From NCBI GenBank assembly GCA_028871815.1, contig JAGWMJ010000008.1, forward strand, positions 1-64,000: a stretch of DNA of 64,000 nucleotides, read 5' to 3'. The translations under genes and the position numbers were made by a program. Source of the stretch: Armatimonadota bacterium. GTDB taxonomy: Bacteria > Armatimonadota > Chthonomonadetes > Chthonomonadales > Chthonomonadaceae. The notes beneath the pieces were generated by a model that saw nothing but the letters and a program-made list of their open reading frames with translations, had not been told where the DNA came from and did no database searches. Shown here piece by piece: positions 35,434 through 44,188 of the stretch (position 1 is its first letter; each line of letters opens with the position of its first letter).

Positions 35434-36045
35434 ATGCCTGATTTGGAAACGAGTTTGCGCCGGCCGATCGACGCTCAAGCGCTGGATCAGCTATTCCGGA
35501 ACGCACGCACGCACCGGCAGTGGCAGCCGATCCCGCTTGATGAGGCGCTGTTACGCGAGATTTACAACCTCGCCCGGCTTGGCCCAACCAGCGGCAACTG
35601 CTGCCCCGCGCGGTTCCTGTTTGTAACCACGCCGGAAGCAAAGGAGCGCCTGCTGCCCGTGCTGGCGGAAGGCAATCGCGAGAAGAGCCGCACAGCCGCC
35701 GCCGTGGCGATTATTGCGTACGATGTGGAGTTCTACGAGCAGCTACCGAAACTGAACCCGTATAGCGATGCACGGTCGATCTATGTCGGCAACGAACCGC
35801 TGATTCACGAGACGGCATTCCGGAACAGCAGCCTGCAGGGTGCGTACTTCATAATGGCCGCACGGGCGCTTGGCGTGGATTGCGGGCCGATGAGCGGCTT
35901 CAATGCCGAGCAACTGAATGCGGAGTTCTTTCCCGACGGCAAGTGGAAAGTGAACTTCGTGTGCAACCTGGGACGGGGCGACGCAGCCAGGCTCTTTCCG
36001 CGCCAGCCGAGGCTGGAGTTTGAAGAGGCGTGCCGGGTCGTTTAG
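35434..36045 (+). CDS. Nitroreductase family protein, RutE-like
   Basis: The 203-residue flavoprotein resembles RutE (malonic semialdehyde reductase) closely: LFRNARTHRQWQPIPLDEALLREIYNLARLGPTSGNCCPARFLFV, DARSIYVGNEPLIHETAFRNSSLQGAYFIMAARALGVDCGPMSGF, and a RQPRLEFEEACRVV end. RutE is FMN-dependent and reduces malonic semialdehyde during pyrimidine breakdown, but no other rut gene is nearby. GGGGAG with seven bases of spacing supports the ATG at 35434; one at 35410 is possible. A TATGAT at 35363 may be the -10. Confidence 0.88.
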   Translation: MPDLETSLRRPIDAQALDQLFRNARTHRQWQPIPLDEALLREIYNLARLGPTSGNCCPARFLFVTTPEAKERLLPVLAEGNREKSRTAAAVAIIAYDVEFYEQLPKLNPYSDARSIYVGNEPLIHETAFRNSSLQGAYFIMAARALGVDCGPMSGFNAEQLNAEFFPDGKWKVNFVCNLGRGDAARLFPRQPRLEFEEACRVV

Positions 36046-36111
36046 GCCATGAGATGTGGGCAGGGCACATCCATCTACGATCTGAACGCCCGCGGCGGCA
36101 CCAACGACCCG

Positions 36112-36900
36112 TTATAGACCCACGGTTTGGCCACCATCCACAAACCAGGTCTGACCCGTAACATAGGCGGCCGCCTCCGAGGCCAGAAACACCACGGCGT
36201 TCGCCAGCTCTTCGGGGCGCCCGAGGCGGCCGAGGGGTATCCGGCGTTCCATCTCCCGGCGCGCCTCATCCATCGTCGATCCGGCGGCGGCTGATCGGCG
36301 CTCCAGCAGGTGCTTGATACGGTCGGTATCAAAGCTGCCGGGCGCGACATTGTTCACGGTTATTCCGTACTCTGCAAGCTCTTGCGAGAGGGTTTTGCAA
36401 AGCCCGGCGATACCCGGACGGATGGTATTGGAAAGCAGTAGACCTGGGATGGGCTGGCGCACGGAGGTGGACGTGATCACCACGATCCGGCCCCAGCCGG
36501 CAGCCTGCATATGCGGCAGCGCGCTGCGAATTAAGCGTACCGTGGAGAGCAGCGTACTCTCTATCGCCGATGCCCATGCGGCGGACTCCAGTGTCTCGAA
36601 AGCGCCGGCCGGCGGGCCGCCACTGTTCGGCACCATGATCTGCAAGCCGCCGAACCGGTCGGCTGCCAGCTCGACAGCGCGGGTGATCTCTTCCTCTCGC
36701 GTCACATCCGCGGTCAACGCAAGCGTTTCGGCGCCGGTTTCGCGGGCGATCTGCGCCGCGGCCGCGTTCACCTCATCCGTGGTGCGCGCGCATATAGCGA
36801 CTCGAGCGCCCTCGGCGGCCAATCCACGAGCCACGGCGAAGCCGAGGCCCTTGCTTGCCGCAGCCACAAATGCCGCCCTGCCCTTCAAACCCAGATCCAT
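36112..36900 (-). CDS. SDR family protein lacking the YxxxK motif
   Basis: The 262-residue protein is a classical-length SDR: AAASKGLGFAVARGLAAEGA nucleotide motif, MVPNSGG in place of NNAG, VITSTSVRQPIPGLLLSNTIRPGIAGLCKTLSQELAEYGITVNNVAPGSFDTDRI, and FVDGGQ near the end. Where active members have YxxxK, it has LLLSNTIRPG, so both catalytic Tyr and Lys are missing. A known SDR subgroup shares LSN..RP here, so this is a family trait rather than decay. Catalysis is uncertain. Confidence 0.87.
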   Translation of the reverse strand: MDLGLKGRAAFVAAASKGLGFAVARGLAAEGARVAICARTTDEVNAAAAQIARETGAETLALTADVTREEEITRAVELAADRFGGLQIMVPNSGGPPAGAFETLESAAWASAIESTLLSTVRLIRSALPHMQAAGWGRIVVITSTSVRQPIPGLLLSNTIRPGIAGLCKTLSQELAEYGITVNNVAPGSFDTDRIKHLLERRSAAAGSTMDEARREMERRIPLGRLGRPEELANAVVFLASEAAAYVTGQTWFVDGGQTVGL

Positions 36901-36978
36901 TTCGACCTCACTTTCGCGCCGAACCGGTAGGGCCGGTACAATAGAGCGGCGAGCCGGTAACCGGCGCGCTGAGTAACC

Positions 36979-37968
36979 ATGAACCGACTAAAACTGATCG
37001 CCTTTGCCGCCGCCATGCTTGCTGCGCCGGCGTCCGCCGTTTGCCAATCCGCACCCCCTCCCGCCACGGCGATACAGGCGATGCGCCTATCCCTATACGC
37101 CTACGACGCTTCGCTGCCGCTGAACGCGACGCTCAAGCCGATGGATGCAACGGCAACCCATACGCGCTATCTGTTGAGCTACGACAGCGTCCATGATCAG
37201 CGCGTGCCGGCAATCCTTTCGCTGCCGGTCGGTTTCGTCGCCCCGTGGCCCGCCGTGATATTGTTGCACGGCTCCGGCGGAAACAAAGACTCCTCCTACA
37301 TCCAGTGGGCCGCTGAGATGCTCAACCGCGAGGGATATGCGGCGCTCTCCATCGACACGCAGTACTGTGGAGACCGGCGCAAGCCCGGAGTGAGCGGAAA
37401 TGTTTACATGCCGGACTCGTACCGGATGCGGGATGCATGGGTTCAGACTGTGGTCGATCTCCGCCGGGCCGTGGACTATCTCGACAGTCGATCCGACATC
37501 GCGCCGAAGCACATCGGCTTCCTCGGATTCAGCCAGGGCGCAATGCTTGGCGCCGTGTTTGGTGGCGTGGACCGGCGGGTCAGCTGCGTATGCCTGGCCG
37601 TGCCGGGCGGCGGCTTTGTGAACGTGGTGAAACACATCGACCGTTATCCGCTGCTGAAATCGTATTGGCCCGAGAAGGCCACGCCCTCCGTTATGCGCAA
37701 AGTGGAGATGATTGCCGGCGTAACCGACCCCATCCACTATATTGGTCGGATCGCGCCGCGGCCACTGATGATGATAGTGGCGAACCAGGACCAGGTGATA
37801 CCGCCGGAGTCTTCGGCGGCGCTTGTGGCTGCCGCGGACTCGCACGGCCATGCCGATGTGGAGCGCTGGCAATCGGGCCACATCCTCAATCCCAACGCGC
37901 TGTTTGATATCCGCGCCTTCTTCGAGAAGCAGTTCGGGAAGGCCGCACCGGCGCGTCGCGCAGACTAG
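36979..37968 (+). CDS. Secreted alpha/beta hydrolase (dienelactone hydrolase/acetyl esterase type)
   Basis: The 329-residue protein has a signal peptide (MNRLKLIAFAAAMLAAPASA) and an alpha/beta hydrolase core. The oxyanion region is VILLHGSGGNKDSS, the nucleophile Ser lies in GFLGFSQGAMLGAVFGG, an Asp candidate is in VANQDQVIPPES, and the His is in WQSGHILNPNAL. It probably cleaves ester bonds of polysaccharides or small esters outside the cytosol. A TACAAT lies about 37 bases upstream. It diverges from the SDR gene with 78 bases between. Confidence 0.87.
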   Translation: MNRLKLIAFAAAMLAAPASAVCQSAPPPATAIQAMRLSLYAYDASLPLNATLKPMDATATHTRYLLSYDSVHDQRVPAILSLPVGFVAPWPAVILLHGSGGNKDSSYIQWAAEMLNREGYAALSIDTQYCGDRRKPGVSGNVYMPDSYRMRDAWVQTVVDLRRAVDYLDSRSDIAPKHIGFLGFSQGAMLGAVFGGVDRRVSCVCLAVPGGGFVNVVKHIDRYPLLKSYWPEKATPSVMRKVEMIAGVTDPIHYIGRIAPRPLMMIVANQDQVIPPESSAALVAAADSHGHADVERWQSGHILNPNALFDIRAFFEKQFGKAAPARRAD

Positions 37969-39032
37969 AGGGAGCTCGCCTGTACGGCCAACGCCGGCTC
38001 CACGCTCGTTGGGCCCGGGACCGCAGCCTCCGCTTTCATCACCGCACGCAGGGCCATGAGAGCCACCTCAATCTGGTCGGGCCTCGGTACGCGCGTTGTC
38101 AGGTACTGCGACCACATTCCGGGCGCCAGCAGCGTCATCACCACGAAGCTGCTCCGAAACCGGCCCGCCAGCTTGATCGTTTCGTACGCCAGGCCGGCTA
38201 CCAGCGGCACAATAGCGAGATGCAGCGGTATGCGCAGGTACCAGACCGGGCGCGGGAGCACCACATACAGCACGAGGTTGATGAGCAGCACCACGAAAAT
38301 GAAGCTGGTACCGCACCGGGGATGGATCCTGCTGGCGGCTTCGGCATTTTGCAGCGTTAGCTCCTTGCCTGCTTCCAGCGTATTGATCGCCTTGTGTTCA
38401 GCCCCGTGATACATAAAGACTTCACGAATGCCGGGCAGCAGCGAGATCAGCAGGATGTAGGCGAAGAACGTCAACATTCGGATAATGCCATCCGACACGT
38501 TGAGCTCGTATCGAGAAACGGCGCCATGCGCGCCGAACAGACCGGCGCGGTGGGCAACTCCGGTCAGCAGCGTGGGCAGCGCTACAAACAGGCCGGCGCC
38601 GGCCAGAAAGCTGAACAGCAGCGTGCCGCCGATCGCCACATCGCTCAATCGGTTACCCTCGGCCGATTTGCCTGAGTTCGGGGCGGCTGATATGACCGAA
38701 GGACTGCCCTCCGGCTCGCTGCCCGTCTCCTGTCCGAGCTGGACCCGCGATGCAAACTTGAGCGCGCGCGCGCCGAGCGCCATCGCATCGATGAGTGCCA
38801 GCGTACCGCGAAGCAGCGGCCGGCGCAGCCACTTCAGCTTCGCGAGCCACGTAGCGTCGATCGGCTCACCGCGCAGCACGATCTCGCCCGACGGCGCGCG
38901 ACACGCCACGGCGAAGTGGCCGGGGCTGCGCATCATCACGCCTTCTATTACGGCCTGACCGCCATAGAGAAGATATTCCTGTTTTACCGATCCGTCAGGC
39001 GTGGGCATCTCGGGCGTTTCTGCCGCAGTCAT
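37965..39032 (-). CDS. DUF1385 (YqhQ-like) membrane protein
   Basis: The 355-residue protein carries the DUF1385 pattern: YLLYGGQAVIEGVMMRSPGHFAVACRAPSGEIV, RRPLLRGTLALIDAMALG, then four or so membrane segments, with REVFMYHGAEHKAINTLEAGKELTLQNAEAASRIHPRCGTSFIFVVLLI. The function of the family is unknown. It follows rpmE, a common arrangement in which prfA usually comes next; here prfA is missing. It overlaps the end of the plus-strand esterase by four bases. Confidence 0.92.
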   Translation of the reverse strand: MTAAETPEMPTPDGSVKQEYLLYGGQAVIEGVMMRSPGHFAVACRAPSGEIVLRGEPIDATWLAKLKWLRRPLLRGTLALIDAMALGARALKFASRVQLGQETGSEPEGSPSVISAAPNSGKSAEGNRLSDVAIGGTLLFSFLAGAGLFVALPTLLTGVAHRAGLFGAHGAVSRYELNVSDGIIRMLTFFAYILLISLLPGIREVFMYHGAEHKAINTLEAGKELTLQNAEAASRIHPRCGTSFIFVVLLINLVLYVVLPRPVWYLRIPLHLAIVPLVAGLAYETIKLAGRFRSSFVVMTLLAPGMWSQYLTTRVPRPDQIEVALMALRAVMKAEAAVPGPTSVEPALAVQASSL

Positions 39033-39110
39033 GCAAAACGAAAGCGCCGCGGCGCCCCGGCCAATCGGCCTGCAGGCGCCGGCGGCGCATGGAAGTTACC
39101 GGTGGGGCCA

Positions 39111-39317
39111 CTACTGTTTGCGCAGCTTGTACTTTTGCAGGAACTTCTCGACGCGACCCTCGGTGTCAACGATCTTCTGCTTGCCTGTGAAGAACGGATG
39201 GCACGCCGAACAGATTTCCAGCTTGATGGTATCTTTCGTGGAACGCGTCTCAAACGTATTGCCGCACTGGCACGTTACATGGGCCAGTTTGTATTCGGGA
39301 TGGATTCCCTGTTTCAT
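39111..39317 (-). CDS. rpmE: 50S ribosomal protein bL31
   Basis: The 68-residue protein matches bL31: [28 protein letters not shown], then [32 protein letters not shown]. The CxC and CxxC pairs show the zinc-binding form. GAGGTGATC at plus 39322-39330 is a strong ribosome binding site for the ATG at 39317. Confidence 0.97.
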   Translation of the reverse strand: MKQGIHPEYKLAHVTCQCGNTFETRSTKDTIKLEICSACHPFFTGKQKIVDTEGRVEKFLQKYKLRKQ

Positions 39318-39350
39318 CTCGGATCACCTCTCAAACGCTTTGGGCACACT

Positions 39351-39356
39351 ATTATA
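39351..39356 (-). promoter_or_regulatory. -10 element of rpmE
   Basis: A perfect TATAAT on the minus strand lies 33 bases upstream of the rpmE ATG, predicting a leader of about 26 bases that holds the ribosome binding site. No clear -35 was seen. Confidence 0.55.
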
Positions 39357-39426
39357 TACGAAAACCGGTTCCGGCATGACTTTGCCCGGCGGCGGCGCCA
39401 GGCCGGCTCTCCCGGAATAGGACCGA

Positions 39427-39600
39427 TGAGACCTTTGGGATGTACGACGACGATTTGCCTCACGCGGCGCCAACGCATCGTCGGCCGGCGAGCAGCAATC
39501 AATCGGCGACGACGCTCCAGCCATTGGTCCCACAGGCCGCATCGGTTGCATGCGGAGGCTCGCAGTTGCATGGTGCTGATCGGTAATGACACCTATGTGA
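39427..39600. repeat. Dispersed intergenic repeat, copy 2
   Basis: TGAGACCTTTGGGA (39427-39440), CCATTGGTCCCA (39521-39532), CGGAGGCTC (39553-39561) and ACCTATGTGA (39591-39600) correspond to blocks in the gene-free stretch at 22141-22230. Confidence 0.4.
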
Positions 39601-39809
39601 CGCATTACCGTCCGTGCGATAACGCTTGATCCGGGCCAATCTGCGTGCCGCCAACCGGCACCCTGAGCGAAGCGAAAGATCGCTCCGGCTGACGTATGCG
39701 CCTCCCTGGATGGCGGAGCGAGATGCAAACGTTTACGCGGCACACAAAGGAATTCCGCTGCGCGTAAAGGAATCGGTGCAGCCTGACACGGCTGCGATAG
39801 GAGTTGAGG

Positions 39810-40481
39810 ATGGCTGTACAGGTTGCAGATGGGTTCTTGATGGGCCGGAACAGCCGGCTCGTATGCCTGGGCGACAGCATCACCGAAGATGCTCGGGGCT
39901 ACGTTCCGTTGATGTCCGCGCTGATTGCGGCCGGCTACCCCGAGCGCAACGTGAGCGTTGTGAACGCTGGCATCGGCGGCCATCGCGCTCCCGACATGCT
40001 GGAGAGGTTCAAGCGTGACGTTCTGGAACGCCGGCCCGCGGTAGTAACCATCAGCGTCGGCATCAACGATGTCTGGCACGGTTTCACTGATACCTCACCG
40101 GATGGCTCGGGCCCGCGCGGCGTACAGCTGGACACCTACACTCTCTGTGTGCGGCAGATGCTCGCCATGCTGCGAGAAAGCACCGACGCAGAACCTGTGC
40201 TCATCACGCCAACGGTAATCGGAGAGGATATCGACAATCCGGATAACGCGCGCAATGCCAGATTACGTGGCTACGTGGAGGCGATCCGGTCGCTGGCTGA
40301 CGAACACGGTACCTACCTGGCCGATGCCCACGGCGCATTCCTGCAGGCGATCCGGGCGGGCGTAGCATCGAATCCGGCGTTCCGGCTCACCACCGACGGC
40401 GTCCACACCAACGACAGCGGCGCGGCTGTACTGGCCCTGTGCCTGCTCGGCGCGTTGGGTTTCGCCGGATTGGCCGGCTAG
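39810..40481 (+). CDS. SGNH/GDSL hydrolase family protein
   Basis: The 223-residue protein has the four SGNH blocks: Ser in VCLGDSITEDARGY, Gly in VNAGIGGHRAPDML, Asn in TISVGINDVWHGF, and Asp/His in TTDGVHTNDSGAAVLA. It is a cytosolic-looking esterase or lipase without a signal peptide. TAGGAG, six bases before the ATG at 39810, decides the start. Substrate unknown. Confidence 0.92.
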   Translation: MAVQVADGFLMGRNSRLVCLGDSITEDARGYVPLMSALIAAGYPERNVSVVNAGIGGHRAPDMLERFKRDVLERRPAVVTISVGINDVWHGFTDTSPDGSGPRGVQLDTYTLCVRQMLAMLRESTDAEPVLITPTVIGEDIDNPDNARNARLRGYVEAIRSLADEHGTYLADAHGAFLQAIRAGVASNPAFRLTTDGVHTNDSGAAVLALCLLGALGFAGLAG

Positions 40482-40708
40482 TCCGACCCCGGAGCGCACG
40501 TTGGCGCCACCACCGGTCCGCGGAACCCGATGTCATCGTGCGAGCCGTCACAGAACGGCTTGGTCTTGGATCCGCCGCAGCGGCAGAGGAAGCAAGGCTC
40601 ACCGGGCTCAATCACGACCAGCCGGCCGTCCTCACATTTGATCGTGAACGGTCCGTTGACTTCGTACGGACCATCATCCCAGATACTGATCTCTACATCT
40701 TCGGGCAT
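40478..40708 (-). CDS. CDGSH iron-sulfur domain protein
   Basis: The 76-residue protein has the CDGSH [2Fe-2S] site, with three Cys and one His, in EPCFLCRCGGSKTKPFCDGSHDDIGF. The N-terminal half is a small beta domain (DVEISIWDDGPYEVNGPFTI). The family carries a redox-active, labile cluster; roles in bacteria are poorly known. It is the last gene of the minus-strand run from the GNAT gene and overlaps the end of the SGNH gene by four bases. Confidence 0.93.
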   Translation of the reverse strand: MPEDVEISIWDDGPYEVNGPFTIKCEDGRLVVIEPGEPCFLCRCGGSKTKPFCDGSHDDIGFRGPVVAPTCAPGSD

Positions 40709-40744
40709 CTTTACTTCCGCTTTCCATCGGCCGAGGGCCGAGCC

Positions 40745-41857
40745 TCACACAGGTTCAACGATCCGCAGTTCGGCCGGCGGCTCGGCATTCAGACTCCGGC
40801 TCCCGGTTTCCGTGACCGTCACGATGTTCTCGATGCGCACTCCAAAGCGGCCAGGCAGGTAGATACCGGGTTCCACGCTGAAGCACATCGATGGCTGCAG
40901 CACGGTTGAATTGCCCTGCACGATATAAGGCGGCTCGTGCGTGGATAGACCAATGCCGTGGCCAGTCCGGTGCAGGAACTGGGGGCCATAGCCGGCCTGT
41001 TGGATCACCTCACGGGCGGCGGAGTCCACCTGTTCGGCCGAAGTGCCCGGTCGGGCAGTGGATCGCGCCGCCATGTGCGCGGAGTAGACGGTGGCATACA
41101 CCTCGCTAGCGCCGGGATCCCGCGGCTCGCCGAACGCTACCGTTCGGGTGATATCGGAGGCATAGCCGGTATCGGCAGAACCGATATCGATAATCACCAC
41201 ATCCCCGCGTTTCAGCCGGGTATCGCCGCTGAGGTGGTGCGGGTGCGCGCCGTTTTCGCCGAAGCAGACCAGGGGCGAAAACGATGGTCCTTTGCCGCGA
41301 CGAGCAATCCCATCCAGAATCACGCGGCCAAACTCCCGCTCGGTAACTCCCTCGCGCAACCCGGCGAGAGACTCCTCACAGACCGCGTCGATGTCACGCG
41401 CCGCCTGCTCGAGCGCAGCCAGCTCATCCGGCGTTTTCAACTGCCGCAGCCCCGCGAGCAACTCTCCGGCCGGCTGCCAGCGCGTTGCGGGAAAGAGACG
41501 CTGTAGGTGCAGCAGGTGGACCGCAAGCAGCTCGTCATCTGCCATGGCGGCGCCCGGCGCGCCCCACTCGTTCAGCAGATCACGGACCTGCCCGTACCAC
41601 TGTGGACCATCGTCCCAGCCGACCACGCGATCGACGCCCGCCGGATTGGCGGCCGCTTCCCGAGCGTTCATCGAGGGTACCAGCAGCACCGGCTCGCCCG
41701 CGGCCGGCAGCAGCAGCGCAATGAGCCGCTCGTGTCCGCCTTCCGCCCATCCGATGAGATAGCGCATCTGGTCGGTAGGCGCCACGACCAGCAACCCCGC
41801 ACCGCTGTCGAGCAGTGCGCGCTGTGCCGCCGCAATCCTCTTCCGGTAGTCGAACAC
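40745..41857 (-). CDS. M24 family metallopeptidase (Xaa-Pro aminopeptidase type)
   Basis: The 370-residue protein has a creatinase-like N-terminal domain and a pita-bread catalytic domain. The metal ligands are visible: two Asp in VVIIDIGSADTGYASDITRTV, His in FLHRTGHGIGLSTHE, Glu in FSVEPGIYLPGRFGVRIENIVTV, and a last Glu in that ENIV block. It removes residues next to proline. The start is GTG at 41857, 23 bases after the cysS stop. Confidence 0.92.
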   Translation of the reverse strand: MFDYRKRIAAAQRALLDSGAGLLVVAPTDQMRYLIGWAEGGHERLIALLLPAAGEPVLLVPSMNAREAAANPAGVDRVVGWDDGPQWYGQVRDLLNEWGAPGAAMADDELLAVHLLHLQRLFPATRWQPAGELLAGLRQLKTPDELAALEQAARDIDAVCEESLAGLREGVTEREFGRVILDGIARRGKGPSFSPLVCFGENGAHPHHLSGDTRLKRGDVVIIDIGSADTGYASDITRTVAFGEPRDPGASEVYATVYSAHMAARSTARPGTSAEQVDSAAREVIQQAGYGPQFLHRTGHGIGLSTHEPPYIVQGNSTVLQPSMCFSVEPGIYLPGRFGVRIENIVTVTETGSRSLNAEPPAELRIVEPV

Positions 41858-41880
41858 GATGGAGATCTCCCGAGGGCCCT

Positions 41881-43257
41881 TCAGATCAACTTCCGGCGTA
41901 CGATGTCACCATCCGCCGAATCCAGCACTTCATATCCCATAGCAATCAGCTCGTCGCGCAAGCCGTCGCTCAGCTTCCAGTCCTTCGCGGCACGGGCGGC
42001 CGCGCGTTGCTCACGGATGCGCTGCGCTTCCGGTGGGAGGGTTTCGGCCGACTGGTGCTTCCGCTCGTCCAGCTTCAGACCCAGAATTGGATCGAACTCC
42101 CGCCACAGCGAAAAGCTGCCGTAGCCGTTCAGCAAACCGACGGCTGTGGGAATGCCAAGGTCCAGGTTGATGGCATCCAGAACCTCCTGCCGCGCCTCCA
42201 TCCAGTCTTCGCGACCGCGCGCCAGTGTGTCCGACTCCGGCGACAGCGAGTAGATGCGCCGCAGGCCGGTGGTGGCCGCATCCAGCGCATCCAGGCTGAA
42301 GTTCAGCCGCGAACGGTAGTGAGCCTGCATGCAGAAATACCGGTAGGCCAGGGGATCGTAACCGGCGTCGATCAGCGACTGCAGCGTGTTGACCGATCCG
42401 CCCTTCGACTTCGAAACCTTCTCGCTGTCCATCAACAGAAACTCGCCGTGCAGCCAGCAGTTGACAAACGGATGGCCCGTGGCCGATTCGCTTTGCGCTA
42501 TTTCATTGGTGTGGTGCACGGGGATGTGGTCGACGCCGCCGCAGTGCAGGTCAAAAGTTTCTCCCAGGTAACGCATCGACATGGCCGAGCACTCGATATG
42601 CCAGCCGGGGTACCCCTCGCCCCACTTGCTTGGCCAATGCATGATGTGCGTGGGCTTGTTGAGGAACCAGAGCACAAAGTCGGAGGGATGCCGCTTGGTA
42701 ACGTCCTCTACGACCTCGGCCCGCGCGCCCTGGCGCTGTTCGGAGAGCTGCAAACGCGCCAGCTTTCCGTAATCCTCGTCTCGGCTTGTATCGAAGTAGA
42801 CGCCTTCGCTGGTGACGTAGGTGCAGCCATTGGCCTCCAGGCGTTCAATGAGTGCGATCATCTCGGGCACGTGCTCGGTGGCACGCGGCGTTACGTCGGG
42901 CCGTTCTATATTCAGTAGGGATGTATCGTGGAAGAACGCCTCTTCATAAAACCGTGCCAACTCCCACGGTGACTTATGTTCGCGCTGCGCCGCAACCTCC
43001 ATCTTGTCGTCGCCGGCGTCCGCATCGGTCGTCATGTGACCAACATCGGTGATGTTCATCACATGGTGGACGTCGAAGCCGTTGAACTTCAGCGTGCGGC
43101 GGAGCAGGTCCTCAAAAATGTAGGTCCGCAGATTGCCGATGTGGGCGTAGTTGTACACCGTGGGTCCGCAGCAGTAGAGGCGGACCTGTGGCGGATCGGC
43201 CGGCGTCAGCGGCTCTATGGCGCGCGTCATGGTGTTAAAGAGTGAGAGTGGCGGCAT
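41881..43257 (-). CDS. cysS: Cysteinyl-tRNA synthetase
   Basis: The 458-residue class I enzyme has CCGPTVYNYAHIGNLRTY (HIGH motif and first zinc Cys), WHIECSAMSMRYLGETFDLHCGGVDHIPVHHTNEIAQSE (further zinc ligands) and the KMSKS loop as EKVSKSKGG. It charges tRNA-Cys. The KMSKS variation (KVSKS) is mild. The C-terminal region ends with the anticodon domain. Its neighbours GNAT, OGG and M24 run on the same strand. A TATAAT and GGATGGAG lie just upstream. Confidence 0.95.
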   Translation of the reverse strand: MPPLSLFNTMTRAIEPLTPADPPQVRLYCCGPTVYNYAHIGNLRTYIFEDLLRRTLKFNGFDVHHVMNITDVGHMTTDADAGDDKMEVAAQREHKSPWELARFYEEAFFHDTSLLNIERPDVTPRATEHVPEMIALIERLEANGCTYVTSEGVYFDTSRDEDYGKLARLQLSEQRQGARAEVVEDVTKRHPSDFVLWFLNKPTHIMHWPSKWGEGYPGWHIECSAMSMRYLGETFDLHCGGVDHIPVHHTNEIAQSESATGHPFVNCWLHGEFLLMDSEKVSKSKGGSVNTLQSLIDAGYDPLAYRYFCMQAHYRSRLNFSLDALDAATTGLRRIYSLSPESDTLARGREDWMEARQEVLDAINLDLGIPTAVGLLNGYGSFSLWREFDPILGLKLDERKHQSAETLPPEAQRIREQRAAARAAKDWKLSDGLRDELIAMGYEVLDSADGDIVRRKLI

Positions 43258-43274
43258 TCGTACGCTCCATCCTC

Positions 43275-43280
43275 ATTATA
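43275..43280 (-). promoter_or_regulatory. -10 element of cysS
   Basis: TATAAT on the minus strand lies 17 bases before the cysS ATG at 43257, inside the 40-base gap after the glycosylase gene. The predicted leader is about 11 bases and contains GGAG. Confidence 0.5.
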
Positions 43281-43297
43281 CTTTCAGGCGCGCCCGG

Positions 43298-44188
43298 TTA
43301 CCGCTGCAGGGCATCCAGGAAGAGGTACTGCTGTGCCCAACCGGCGCGGTTTCCGTAGCGCCGGCGCCAGAGATCGCCGATCTCCTGGTAGGCGGTTGGA
43401 GTGAGCGATTTCGCCGCACTTCGGTAGCCCAGCAGTTCGATGCTGATTCGGAGTATATGCGTGTCGACCGGCACGGCCTCATCACAGCCCAACCCGAACA
43501 GGGCGATGCAATCGGCGATTTTGCGTCCGATGCCGAAGAACTGCATGAGATCGGTGCGCGCTTCGCCCCACGGAGCCGACTGCAGGGCATCCAGCCAGCC
43601 GGCATCTCGCTGCAGCAGGGAATGCGCCGCAGCAATAACTCGTGGCGCCCGGTAGCCCCACAGATCGGCGCGTAAGTCTCCCTCATCGGCTTCCGCCAGC
43701 GCCGCAGGCGTCGGGAACGCATAAAACGGCCATGGCTCGTCGGTCAGTTCTGTAACGATGCGCTCGCCATATCGCTCCGCGAGCCGTGCCACTGTGCGTT
43801 CAATCTTCACCACCGTGTTTGCGGCGGCGCACTGAAACGCAAAGAGACACTCGAGCGGAGGTTGGCGGAGAATCCGAAGTCCGGCATGGCGGCCGGAAGC
43901 AGGGCCGAGATGCTCATCGGAGCGCCAGGAGGCGTAGAGCGCATGGAGATCCTCGTCAAGCCGCAGATACCGGCTCAACGCAGGCCAGTCATCGCGTTCG
44001 GGGAACGTCTGCCAGAGGATTTGCCGAGGCGCCGCGTCCGGCTGTTCGCGTAGGGCCGCTACCCCGGCGCCGATGACGCCCCACCATGTTCCGCGGCTGT
44101 CGCGGCGCCAGCGAAACGCCTGACCACCTGCCAGCGTGCCCGGAAGATCGAGCGGGTACTGCTCGGTGCAGAAGCTATTCCAGTTCAC
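43298..44188 (-). CDS. 8-oxoguanine DNA glycosylase (OGG1 type)
   Basis: The 296-residue protein has an OGG N-terminal domain (LDLPGTLAGGQAFRWRRD, AAGVAALREQP) and an HhH-GPD domain. Its active site is MQFFGIGRKIADCIALFGLGCDEAVPVDTHILRI; the Lys in GRKIADC forms the Schiff base and the Asp in VDTHI completes catalysis. It removes oxidised guanine and nicks the abasic site. The GTG at 44188 overlaps the GNAT stop (GTGA), so the genes are coupled; the longer frame to 44269 adds no likeness. Confidence 0.92.
   Translation of the reverse strand: MNWNSFCTEQYPLDLPGTLAGGQAFRWRRDSRGTWWGVIGAGVAALREQPDAAPRQILWQTFPERDDWPALSRYLRLDEDLHALYASWRSDEHLGPASGRHAGLRILRQPPLECLFAFQCAAANTVVKIERTVARLAERYGERIVTELTDEPWPFYAFPTPAALAEADEGDLRADLWGYRAPRVIAAAHSLLQRDAGWLDALQSAPWGEARTDLMQFFGIGRKIADCIALFGLGCDEAVPVDTHILRISIELLGYRSAAKSLTPTAYQEIGDLWRRRYGNRAGWAQQYLFLDALQR

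Larger units (their letters stand above)
39318..39809. other. Gene-free stretch between rpmE and the SGNH hydrolase
   Basis: These 490 bases hold the rpmE promoter, a copy of the dispersed repeat, and a short CCTGAGCGAAGCGAAAGATCG motif near 39662-39682 that resembles a widespread bacterial intergenic repeat. I see no real gene. Confidence 0.5.

Noticed and set aside
39662-39690. CCTGAGCGAAGCGAAAGATCG motif as a gene fragment (HPERSERS)
   Set aside because: This matches a widespread intergenic repeat whose translation is often annotated by mistake; one copy gives no support for a feature.
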